NCBI RefSeq assembly: GCF_037688875.1
Contig: NZ_JAWDIE010000028.1
Span: 1-25,650, forward strand
DNA from: Amphibiibacter pelophylacis
GTDB taxonomy: Bacteria; Pseudomonadota; Gammaproteobacteria; Burkholderiales; Burkholderiaceae_C
Length of the DNA stretch: 25,650 bases
Direction: 5' to 3'
The notes under the pieces were generated by a model. It had not been told where the DNA came from. It worked only from the letters and a program-made list of their open reading frames with translations, and made no database searches. Positions 15,194-23,584 of this stretch are shown here, piece by piece. Both the position numbers and the translations under genes were made by a program. Numbering within the stretch: position 1 is the first letter of the stretch; each line of letters opens with the position of its first letter.

Positions 15194-16313
15194 GCGGGCG
15201 TCTGCTGATCATGGCGGCGGGCACCGGCGGGCATGTGATGCCGGGCCTGGCTGTGGCGCAGGAGATGCGCGCGCGCGGCTGGACGGTGTCCTGGCTGGGC
15301 ACCGAGCGCGGCATGGAAAACCGCCTGGTGCCGCAGGCCGGGATAGAGCTCGACCGCATCGATTTTCACGGCCTGCGCGGCAAGGGCGTGGCCGGCAATC
15401 TGAAGGGTGGCCTGTCCATGATCAAGGCGCTGGCGCAATGCCGCGCAGTCTGGAAAAAACGCCAGCCCGACGTGGTGCTGGGCATGGGCGGCTATGTGTG
15501 CTTCCCCGGCGGCATGGTCAACGCGATGTCGCGCAAACCGCTGATGCTGGTCAACGCCGACGCCGCGCTTTTGCTGAGCAACAAAACCCTGCTGCCCTTC
15601 ACCCGCCGCATCGCTTTTGGCTTTGACTGCGAAGACGCCCGCCGTCTGGGCGCGGACAAGGCCGTGGTCACCGGCAACCCGGTGCGCCGCGAGATCGCCG
15701 CGCTGGCCGAACCGCTGGCGCGCTTTGACGCCCATGCCGGGCCGGTGCGCGTGCTGGTCGTGGGCGGCAGCCTGGGCGCCAAGGTGCTGAACGACACCGT
15801 GCCCGAGGCGCTGGCCCGGCTGCCCGTGGCCAGCCGCCCGCAGGTGGTTCACCAGACGGGTCTGGCGCACATTGACGCCGTGCGCGAGCACTACGCCCGC
15901 CTCGGGGTGCAGGCCGACATCCGCCCCTTCATTGACGATATGGCGACCGCGCTGGCCGACTGCGACGTGGTGCTGTGCCGCGCAGGTGCCATCACGGTCA
16001 GCGAGCTGTGCGCGGCCGGCGTGGCGTCCATTCTGGTGCCGCTGGTGGTCAGCACCACGTCGCACCAGCGTGACAACGCGCAGTGGATGGCCAGTCACGG
16101 CGCCGCCATCCATCTGCCGCAGACTGAATTGGACGCCGAATCGCTGGCGCAGCGCCTGCAGGCCCTGGGCCGGATCGAGCTTCAGGCCATGGCGATCCAG
16201 GCCCGCACCCTGGGCCGCAGCGGCGCCACGGCGCGGGTCGCGGACGAACTCGAAGCGCTGGCCGCTGGTTCAGCGTCCGCAGACACGCCCACGACTACGG
16301 AGGCTCCCACCGC

Positions 16314-16317
<4 letters not shown>
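15190..16317 (+). CDS. murG: Lipid II synthase MurG (GlcNAc transferase)
   Basis: MurG adds GlcNAc to lipid I on the cytoplasmic face of the membrane, yielding lipid II. The 375-residue product has the N-terminal GTGGH loop (11-15), LGMGGYVCFPGG (98-108), VVGGSLGAKVLND in the C-domain and CRAGAITVSEL, all typical. The region that normally reads HEQNxxxGxxNK is instead VNADAALLLSNK (121-132), so the HEQN residues are absent. A Thr/Ala-rich tail of about 20 residues ends the protein. It starts with an ATGA overlap with ftsW and GGGAGG just upstream, and its stop overlaps murC. The identity is secure from gene order and the remaining motifs. Confidence 0.95.
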
Positions 16318-17743
<1,426 letters not shown>

Positions 17744-17747
<4 letters not shown>

Positions 17748-18760
17748 GCGCACACGAACAAAACGACATCGCCAGCGCGCTGGCGCAGCAGGACGCCGAA
17801 CTGGCCCGGCGCATGTCCGCCCCGGTGGACGTGCGCGCGCTGGGCCGCGTCGCCGTGCTGCTGGGGGGCAGTTCGGGCGAGCGCGAGGTTTCGCTGCAGT
17901 CGGGCGGCGGCGTGTTGGCCGCGCTGCAGGAGCGCGGCGTGGACGCGCACGGCGTCGATCCGGCGCACGACGACATCCTGCAGCTGCGCACGCGCGGGTT
18001 CAACCGCTGCTTCATCGCGCTGCACGGGCGCGGCGGCGAGGACGGCACACTGCAGGGCCTGCTGGACTACATCGGTCTGCCCTACACCGGGCCGGGCGTG
18101 ATGCCGTCCAGCATCGCCATGGACAAGGTCATGACCAAGCGCGTCTGGCTGACGCACGGCCTGGCCACGCCGAAGTGGGTGGATCTGGACATGGCCGCAG
18201 GCCCCGCGCGCTGGCACGAACAGGTCGAAGGCCTGGGCTGGCCGCTGATCGTCAAGCCTTCGCTGGAAGGATCTTCGCTGGGCGTGAGCCGGGTGGCTGG
18301 GCCGGAAGGCCTGGAAGCCGCCGTGCGCGAGGCCTCGCCGCATCATTCGCCGGTGATGGCCGAGCAGTTCATCGCCGGGCGCGAGCTGACCTGCGGCGTG
18401 GTCGGTCAGGGCGCTGACGCCCGCGCCCTGCCGGTGATCCACATCGAGGCACCGGGGGGCAACTACGATTTCGAGCACAAATACATCAGCAACGACACGC
18501 GCTACCACTGCCCCAGCGGCCTGCCGCCCGCCACCGAGGCGCAGGTGCGCGAGCTGGTCGTGCAGGCCTACCGCGCCCTGGGCTGCCGGGGCTGGAGCCG
18601 CGCCGACATCATGCTGCGCGCCAGCGACAACGCGCCCTTCCTGCTGGAGATCAACACCTCGCCGGGCATGACCAGCCACTCGCTGGTGCCCACGGCAGCC
18701 CGCGCGCTGGGCGTGGATTACGCCACGCTGTGCCTCTTCCTGCTGTCTTTGACGCTCTGA
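17744..18760 (+). CDS. ddlB: D-alanine--D-alanine ligase
   Basis: Ddl joins two D-alanines with ATP to give the dipeptide used by MurF. The 338-residue protein is an ATP-grasp enzyme: GGSSGEREVSL (41-51), HGRGGEDG (94-101), the ATP-binding KPSLEGSSLGV (171-181), the YDFEHKYI loop (241-248) and metal-binding EINTSPGMTSHSL (302-314). About 30 residues precede the normal start region RVAVLLGG; ATG 17813 (Met24) is a possible alternative, but the ATGA overlap with murC and AAGGA upstream favour 17744. Position between murC and ftsQ is the canonical ddlB site. Confidence 0.96.
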
Positions 18761-18802
18761 TTTTCCTGACCTTTTTTGACTGACAGACTGACTGGACCTT
18801 CC

Positions 18803-19606
18803 GTGTTTGCCTCCCGCTCCGCCACCCCCGCAGTCGCCCGGCCCATGCCGTGGGACGTGCGCGCCACCCTGGTCGCCACCCGGCTGCTGGTCTGGGTGAT
18901 GCTGGCCGTGGTCGCGGGTGTGGGCGGCTGGTGGGTGGTGCATCAGCCCATGTTCGCCATCCGGCGCATCACCGTCGATGGCCCCATGGAGCGCATGACC
19001 CTGGGCCAGTACCTGGACCAGGCCGTGCCGCGCCTGCAGGGCAACTACTTCACGCTGTCGCTGCAGCAGGCCCAGCAGGTCTTCATGGATCTGCCCTGGG
19101 TGCGCTCGGTGGCCGTCGAGCGCCGCTGGCCCGACCGCCTGGTTGTGCGCGTGCAGGAGCAGACGCCCGCCGCCATCTGGCGCAGCGACGACGACAGCGA
19201 ACTGGTCAACACCCAGGGCGAGCTGTTCGATGTCAGCCCCAACGACATCGACAGCAGCGATCTGCCGGTGCTGCAGGGCGACGAGGACAGCGTGCCCACC
19301 ATTTACGCCATGCTGCAGGCGCTTTCGCCGCTGCTGGACGCGCAGCGCATCAAGGTGCAGAGCCTGATCCTGAGCCCGGTCGGCACCTGGATTCTGAAAA
19401 CCGACGACGGCGTCACGCTGACGCTGGGCCGGGGCGATGCGGCGCAGCTCAGCCAGCGCCTGAAGCGCTATCTCGACACGGTCGGGCAGGTGCGCGCCCG
19501 CTATCCCCGCGCGGTGGAAAGCGTGGATCTGCGCTATCCCGACGGCTACGCCATCCGGCTCCAGGGCATCACCACGGTGCCCGCCCCCGAGAACCCACAG
19601 AGATAA
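18803..19606 (+). CDS. ftsQ: Cell division protein FtsQ
   Basis: FtsQ is the bitopic divisome protein that recruits FtsL and FtsB. Counting from GTG 18803 it has 267 residues: a short cytoplasmic tail, a transmembrane helix (about 24-46), a POTRA domain beginning at FAIRRITVDG (51-60) with the LPWVRSVAVERRWPDRL block, and the periplasmic beta domain (QGELFDVSP onwards). The start is uncertain. TTG 18776 is the most upstream in-frame option, GTG 18803 has a weak GGA 6 nt upstream, and ATG 18845 begins MPWDVRATL close to the membrane helix. Unlike most neighbours it does not overlap ddlB. It ends 3 bp before ftsA. Confidence 0.93.
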   Translation: MFASRSATPAVARPMPWDVRATLVATRLLVWVMLAVVAGVGGWWVVHQPMFAIRRITVDGPMERMTLGQYLDQAVPRLQGNYFTLSLQQAQQVFMDLPWVRSVAVERRWPDRLVVRVQEQTPAAIWRSDDDSELVNTQGELFDVSPNDIDSSDLPVLQGDEDSVPTIYAMLQALSPLLDAQRIKVQSLILSPVGTWILKTDDGVTLTLGRGDAAQLSQRLKRYLDTVGQVRARYPRAVESVDLRYPDGYAIRLQGITTVPAPENPQR

Positions 19607-19609
19607 ACC

Positions 19610-20842
19610 ATGTCCAAAGAATACAAAGATCTCATCGTTGGGCTGGACATCGGCACGGCCAAGATCATGGCGGTGGTCGCCGAGGTGCTGCCCGGCAGCG
19701 AACTGCGTCTGGCGGGCCTGGGCGTCGCGCACGCCGAAGGGCTCAAGCGCGGCGTGGTGGTCAACATCGACAAGACAGTGCAGTCCATCCAGGCCGCCCT
19801 GAAAGAGGCCGAAATCATGGCCGACTGCAAGATCGCCAGCGTGCACACCGGCATCACCGGCAGCCACATCCGGGGCTTCAACAGCACCGGCATGGTCATC
19901 GTGCGCGACAGCCAGGAGGTTTCGGCCATCGACGTTCAGCGCGTGGTGGACACGGCCAAAGCCATCCGTATCGCCAACGACCAGCGCATCCTGCTGGTCG
20001 AGCCGCAGGAATTCATCATCGACGGTCACGAGGTCAAAGAGCCCGTGGGCATGAGCGGCAGCCGCCTGGAGGTGAAGATTCACATCGTCACCGGCGCGCA
20101 AAGTGCCGCCGAGAACATCACCAAATGCGTGCGCCGCTGCGGCCTGGAGGTCAACCAGCTGGTGCTCAACCCCAGCGCGTCCAGCGCGGGCGTGCTGACC
20201 GAGGACGAAAAAGAGCTGGGTGTGGTGATGGTCGACATCGGCGCGGGCACCACCGACGTGGCCATTTTTGCCGATGGCGCCGTGCGCCACACCGCTGTCA
20301 TCCCGATTGCGGGCGATCTGATCACCAGCGACATCGCCATGGCGCTGCGCACACCGACCAAGGACGCCGAGGAGATCAAGGTGCGCTTTGGCGTGGCCAA
20401 GCAGCTGCTGGCCGATCCGGCCGACCAGGTCGAAGTGCCGGGCCTTGGCGAGCGCGCCCGCCGCGTCATCAGCCGCCAGGCGCTGGCCGGGGTGATCGAG
20501 CCCCGGGTGGAAGAGATTTTCTCGCTGGTGGCGCAGGTCATCCGCGAAAGCGGCTACGAGGAGCTGCTGTCCAGCGGCGTGGTCCTGTGCGGCGGCACGG
20601 CGCTGATGCCGGGCATGGTGGAACTGGCCGAGGACACCTTCCTCAAACCGGTGCGCCGGGGCCTGCCGCTGTACCGGGGGCCGCTGCACGACATGGTGGC
20701 CAGCCCCCGCGCGGCCACCGTCATGGGCCTGCTGGAAGAGGCCAGGCAGGGCCGGGGCCGCGCGCCGCGCGCCCAGCCGCCAAGCGATGGATTCATGGGC
20801 GCACTGTCCCGCGCCCGCGATGTTTTTCTGAAGTTTTTTTGA
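19610..20842 (+). CDS. ftsA: Cell division protein FtsA
   Basis: FtsA is the actin-like protein that tethers FtsZ to the membrane. The 410-residue product has the phosphate-1 motif GLDIGTAK (11-18), the SHS2 (1C) region after it, the phosphate-2 motif DIGAGTTDV (209-217) and the adenosine motif CGGTALMPG (327-335). It ends in the amphipathic membrane-targeting helix GFMGALSRARDVFLKFF (394-410), preceded by a Gly/Arg/Pro-rich linker. Length and order (ftsQ-ftsA-ftsZ) are normal. The start ATG follows AGAGATAAACC, a weak ribosome binding site. Confidence 0.97.
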   Translation: MSKEYKDLIVGLDIGTAKIMAVVAEVLPGSELRLAGLGVAHAEGLKRGVVVNIDKTVQSIQAALKEAEIMADCKIASVHTGITGSHIRGFNSTGMVIVRDSQEVSAIDVQRVVDTAKAIRIANDQRILLVEPQEFIIDGHEVKEPVGMSGSRLEVKIHIVTGAQSAAENITKCVRRCGLEVNQLVLNPSASSAGVLTEDEKELGVVMVDIGAGTTDVAIFADGAVRHTAVIPIAGDLITSDIAMALRTPTKDAEEIKVRFGVAKQLLADPADQVEVPGLGERARRVISRQALAGVIEPRVEEIFSLVAQVIRESGYEELLSSGVVLCGGTALMPGMVELAEDTFLKPVRRGLPLYRGPLHDMVASPRAATVMGLLEEARQGRGRAPRAQPPSDGFMGALSRARDVFLKFF

Positions 20843-20843
20843 A

Positions 20844-20872
20844 GCAGTGGGGCGACGCTGCAGCAGTGGGGC
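20844..20872 (+). repeat. Direct repeat GCAGTGGGGC (two copies) in the ftsA-ftsZ gap
   Basis: Two perfect copies of the 10-mer GCAGTGGGGC lie at 20844-20853 and 20863-20872, 19 bp apart. Each contains GTGGGG on the plus strand, the same core as the MraZ operator upstream of mraZ. They lie in the 68 bp space between ftsA and ftsZ. Function is unknown; a MraZ or other regulator site is an inference. Confidence 0.5.
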
Positions 20873-20895
20873 CGCAGACGTCATTTTTTTCTATC

Positions 20896-20904
20896 GGAGA
20901 GGAG
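20896..20904 (+). promoter_or_regulatory. Strong ribosome binding site of ftsZ
   Basis: GGAGAGGAG lies just upstream of ATG 20911; AGGAG ends 6 nt before the start. This is one of the best Shine-Dalgarno sequences in the window and fixes the ftsZ start, since the same frame stays open far upstream. It fits the need for more FtsZ than other divisome proteins. Confidence 0.85.
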
Positions 20905-20910
20905 AGCAGT

Positions 20911-22101
20911 ATGGGCAACCTGAACATTGAGATGGTCGACACATTCAACCAGGGCACACAGATCAAGGTGATCGGCGTGGGCGGCGGCGGCGGTAATGCC
21001 GTCGAGCACATGATCCGCCAGGAGATCCAGGGCGTGGAGTTTCTCTGCGCCAACACCGACCAGCAGGCGCTGGGCCGCAGCAGCGCGCACCTGCAGATTC
21101 CGCTGGGCGCATCGGGCCTGGGCGCCGGGTCCAAACCGGCTGTCGGCCGCCAGACCGCCGAAGAGTCGGAAGACCGCCTGCGCGCCGCGCTGGAAGGCGC
21201 CAACCTGATTTTCATCACCGCCGGCATGGGCGGCGGCACGGGCACGGGCGCCGCGCCTGTGATCGCGCGCATCGCCAAGGACATGGGCATCCTGACCGTG
21301 GCCGTGGTGACCAAGCCTTTCGAGTTTGAAGGCACGTCGCGCATGAAGGCCGCCGAGAGCGGCTTGGCCGAGCTGGAAGCCAATGTGGATTCGCTGATCG
21401 TCGTGCAGAACGAGAAGCTCTACGAGGTCTATGGCGACGACATGCTGCTCGACGAGCTGTACGCCAAAGCCGACGACGTGCTCAAAAGCGCGGTCAGCGG
21501 CATCATCGATGTGATCCGTGGCGAAGGCATGGTCAACGTCGATTTCAACGACCTGAAGACCATCATGCAGGAGCCCGGCAAGGCCATCATGGGCACCGCG
21601 CTGGCCACCGGCCCGGACCGCGCCATCAAGGCCGCTGACGCCGCCATGGCCTGCCCGCTGCTGGACGGCGTGGACGTTAAAGGCGCCAAGGGCATGCTGG
21701 TGCTGTTTGCTGCCAGCCGCAAGAACCTGAAGGGCTCGGAAGCCAAGGCAGCCAGCCTGCACGTGCGCTCCAAGGCCGATCCGGACGTCGAATTCAAGTA
21801 CGGCCTGACCTTTGACGAATCGCTGGGCGACGGCATGCGCGTCACCGTGATCGCCACCGGCCTGCAGGCCCAGACGGCGCGCCGCAACGTGCCGCTGTCG
21901 GTCATCAGCACCCAGCCGCAGTCCATGCTGCGCACCGGCACCGACAACCAGCCGGCCTATGTGGGCAGCAACCCGGTCGGCGGCATGCTGCCCACGCGGC
22001 CCAGCTCGGCGGTGTTTGGCTCGCGCCAGAGCAGCGCCATGGCCGCCGCAGGGGTTGATGACTACGAAGTGCCCGCTTTCCTGCGCAAGCAGGCCGACTG
22101 A
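20911..22101 (+). CDS. ftsZ: Cell division protein FtsZ
   Basis: FtsZ is the tubulin-like GTPase that forms the division ring. The 396-residue protein has GVGGGGGNA (22-30), the tubulin signature GGGTGTG (107-113), the T7 loop NVDFND (209-214) and the conserved tail DDYEVPAFLRKQAD that binds FtsA. The GTP-binding half is well conserved. The C-terminal subdomain (about 165-330) differs from the usual betaproteobacterial pattern, for example DVEFKYGLTFDESLGDGMRV where DAHVIYGxAYDxSLGDxIRV is expected. The start at 20911 is set by its ribosome binding site; the upstream extension of the frame runs through ftsQ and ftsA in another register and is not coding. It is the last gene of the cluster. 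Confidence 0.98.
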   Translation: MGNLNIEMVDTFNQGTQIKVIGVGGGGGNAVEHMIRQEIQGVEFLCANTDQQALGRSSAHLQIPLGASGLGAGSKPAVGRQTAEESEDRLRAALEGANLIFITAGMGGGTGTGAAPVIARIAKDMGILTVAVVTKPFEFEGTSRMKAAESGLAELEANVDSLIVVQNEKLYEVYGDDMLLDELYAKADDVLKSAVSGIIDVIRGEGMVNVDFNDLKTIMQEPGKAIMGTALATGPDRAIKAADAAMACPLLDGVDVKGAKGMLVLFAASRKNLKGSEAKAASLHVRSKADPDVEFKYGLTFDESLGDGMRVTVIATGLQAQTARRNVPLSVISTQPQSMLRTGTDNQPAYVGSNPVGGMLPTRPSSAVFGSRQSSAMAAAGVDDYEVPAFLRKQAD

Positions 22102-22113
22102 CGCGCCGGATAA

Positions 22114-22142
22114 GGCGGTGCTGACGCCCCATCAGCGCCGTC
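22114..22142 (+). terminator. Hairpin after ftsZ (possible terminator)
   Basis: GGCGGTGCTGA (22114-22124) pairs with TCAGCGCCGTC (22132-22142) over 11 bp, including two G-U pairs, with a 7-nt loop. It begins 12 bp after the ftsZ stop. No T-run follows, so it may need a factor or mainly protect the 3' end of the transcript. Confidence 0.5.
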
Positions 22143-22159
22143 TGTGACAGCCTCTCCTG

Positions 22160-22188
22160 ACCGCCGGATCTGCCCCCAGTCCGGCGGT
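22160..22188. terminator. Second perfect hairpin between convergent genes
   Basis: ACCGCCGGA (22160-22168) and TCCGGCGGT (22180-22188) form a perfect 9-bp stem with an 11-nt loop. It lies between ftsZ and the convergent DUF442 gene and could act on transcripts from both sides. There is no T-run on either strand. Confidence 0.45.
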
Positions 22189-22258
22189 ACAGGCGTTGCG
22201 GGGGATGTTTGGCGGGGAAAAGATTCAGTCGGACGACACGGTCAGCTCACAGCCTGTG

Positions 22259-22606
22259 TCAATCCAGTGCCTGCGCCTGTGCGAACAGCCGCGTGCAGCG
22301 ACCGCCGCTGCGGCAGAAGGCGAGAATCGGTTTGGGCAGTTCAGCCATCAGCTTCGCGAAGGCCGCAATCTCGGCCTCGGTCTGGTGCGCGCCCGACACC
22401 GGCAGAAAACGGTATTCCAGCCCCTGGGCCTGAGCGGCCGCCTGCATGTCTGCGTGCGTGGGCTGGTCGGGGCCGTGCTCGAAATCCGGGCGATTGTTGA
22501 TGATGCTGGCATAACCCGCTGCTTTGGCCGCCGCCATATCGGGCGGGGCCAGTTGCGGGCTGACGCTCAGATCGCGCGTCAAAGGGGTCGGTGAGAAAGC
22601 GCTCAT
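22259..22606 (-). CDS. DUF442/TIGR01244-type rhodanese-like sulfur transferase or phosphatase
   Basis: The 115-residue protein matches the small DUF442 (beta-lactamase hydrolase-like phosphatase fold) family: an early DLSVSPQL segment, the conserved INNRPD (36-41), a central PV-S/G-H region and a cysteine active-site loop CRSGGR (Cys98 to Arg103). Such proteins are annotated as sulfur transferases or phosphatases, and some are fused to or lie near sulfide-oxidising enzymes. No partner of that kind is seen here, so the substrate is unknown. ATG 22606 gives the normal family start; the frame is open nine codons further up. The protein ends only 12 residues after the active-site arginine, a rather short C-terminus. 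Confidence 0.82.
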   Translation of the reverse strand: MSAFSPTPLTRDLSVSPQLAPPDMAAAKAAGYASIINNRPDFEHGPDQPTHADMQAAAQAQGLEYRFLPVSGAHQTEAEIAAFAKLMAELPKPILAFCRSGGRCTRLFAQAQALD

Positions 22607-22622
22607 GGCGGCTCCGGCAGTC

Positions 22623-22642
22623 AAAAACCCCATTTTAGGGGG
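22623..22642 (-). terminator. Short hairpin with T-run after the YqeY-like gene
   Basis: Read on the minus strand, CCCC and GGGG (22638-22641 and 22628-22631) flank a six-base loop and are followed by five T (22627-22623). The stem is only 4 bp, so termination would be weak. It lies between the YqeY-like gene and the DUF442 gene, in the direction of both. Confidence 0.4.
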
Positions 22643-22677
22643 CGCGCCAGAGCCCGGGCTTTCAGATCATCCGGTGA

Positions 22678-23124
22678 TCAGGACTGCAGCGCGGCTTTCA
22701 CGGCGGCAGACACCAGGCCCATATCGGCGCGGCCCATGAAGCGGCTCTTGGCCGCTGCCATCACCTTGCCCATGTCGCCTGGGCCACTGGCGCCCAGTTC
22801 GGCCACCAGCGTGGCGACTTCGCTTTGCACCTCTTCGGCCGACAGGCGCTGGGGCAGGTAATCCTGCAGCACGGCCATTTCGGTGCTCTCTTTGTCGGCC
22901 AGATCCATGCGCCCGGCCTGCGTGAAGGCGGTGATCGAATCCTTGCGCTGTTTGATCAGCTTGTCGACGATGCCGACCACGGCCACGTCGTCCAGCTCGA
23001 TGCGCTCATCCACTTCTTTTTGCTTGATCGCCGCCAGCAGCAGGCGCACGGCCGCCAGACGGTCGGCCTCGCGGTTGCGCATGGCGGTTTTCATGTCAGA
23101 TTGAATGCGCTCTTTGAGCATCAT
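22678..23124 (-). CDS. GatB/YqeY domain-containing protein
   Basis: This 148-residue, mostly helical protein is a stand-alone YqeY domain, related to the tail of the GatB subunit of the amidotransferase that corrects mischarged tRNA. Typical features are the start MLKERIQSDMKTAMRNRE, RLLLAAIKQKEVD, RKDSITAFTQAGR, LQDYLPQRLS and GDMGKVMAAAKSRFMGRADM. It is probably cytoplasmic and RNA-related, but its own biochemical role is not settled. It lies downstream of rpsU, a widespread pairing. GGAG lies 8 nt before the ATG (23124; a second ATG at 23121). A terminator-like hairpin separates it from rpsU, so its expression may come from read-through. Confidence 0.92.
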   Translation of the reverse strand: MMLKERIQSDMKTAMRNREADRLAAVRLLLAAIKQKEVDERIELDDVAVVGIVDKLIKQRKDSITAFTQAGRMDLADKESTEMAVLQDYLPQRLSAEEVQSEVATLVAELGASGPGDMGKVMAAAKSRFMGRADMGLVSAAVKAALQS

Positions 23125-23163
23125 GATCGTGTCTCCAGGGAATTTGGCGCGAGCGCGCCAGCA

Positions 23164-23198
23164 ACAAAACGCCTCAGGCGGCAGGCACCTGAAGCGTT
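23164..23198 (-). terminator. Intrinsic terminator or attenuator after rpsU
   Basis: On the minus strand AACGCTTCAGG (23198-23188) pairs with CCTGAGGCGTT (23178-23168) over 11 bp with one T-G pair and a 9-nt loop, followed by TTTTG. It lies 41 bp after the rpsU stop and about 40 bp before the YqeY-like gene, so it can limit how much rpsU transcript reaches that gene. Confidence 0.72.
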
Positions 23199-23238
23199 GT
23201 CAAAGCGTGAACGCCAGCAAAGGCGCCAGAAAAACCGC

Positions 23239-23451
23239 TCAGTACAGCTTTTTGGGAAGCTGCATGCTGCGCACGCGCTTGTAGTGACGCTTGACGGCGG
23301 CGGCCTTCTTGCGCTTGCGCTCGGCGGTGGGCTTTTCGTAGAACTCGCGTGCACGCAACTCGGTCAACAGGCCCAGCTTCTCGATCGTGCGCTTGAAGCG
23401 ACGCAGGGCAACGTCGAACGGTTCGTTTTCTTTGACGCGAATGGTTGTCAT
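23239..23451 (-). CDS. rpsU: 30S ribosomal protein S21
   Basis: The 70-residue, strongly basic protein is S21 of the small ribosomal subunit, needed for initiation on many mRNAs. [20 protein letters not shown], the helix [18 protein letters not shown] and the Arg/Lys-rich segment [13 protein letters not shown] are all characteristic. ATG 23451 gives the family length; upstream in-frame codons to 23475 are not conserved. No Shine-Dalgarno sequence precedes it. A good sigma-70 promoter and a terminator bracket the gene. Confidence 0.97.
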
Positions 23452-23508
23452 GTTGGAATGTGGGGTAAGAGACAAAAAATAGACAGGGCGAGCCCCGTGA
23501 AGCCAAAC

Positions 23509-23537
23509 ACTCTAACCCGATGGATGGCGCCTGTCAA
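23509..23537 (-). promoter_or_regulatory. Sigma-70 promoter of rpsU
   Basis: On the minus strand a perfect TTGACA -35 box (23537-23532) is separated by exactly 17 bp from TAGAGT (23514-23509), which matches four of six -10 positions. The transcript would start near 23502 and carry a leader of about 50 nt with a GGGGC/GCCC hairpin. This is the clearest promoter in the window. Confidence 0.82.
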
Positions 23538-23584
23538 GAATTCTGCACCAATTCGCTGGTCCTGGCGCGGCGTGGCTGCAACAT

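Noticed and set aside
20821..20842. T-rich runs at the 3' end of ftsA taken as a terminator
   Set aside because: No GC-rich stem stands directly before the T-runs, and these bases encode the conserved C-terminal membrane-targeting helix of FtsA.
18850..20910. In-frame extension of ftsZ by nearly 690 codons upstream
   Set aside because: It reads ftsQ and ftsA in a wrong register. The strong ribosome binding site at 20896-20904 and the family length place the start at 20911.
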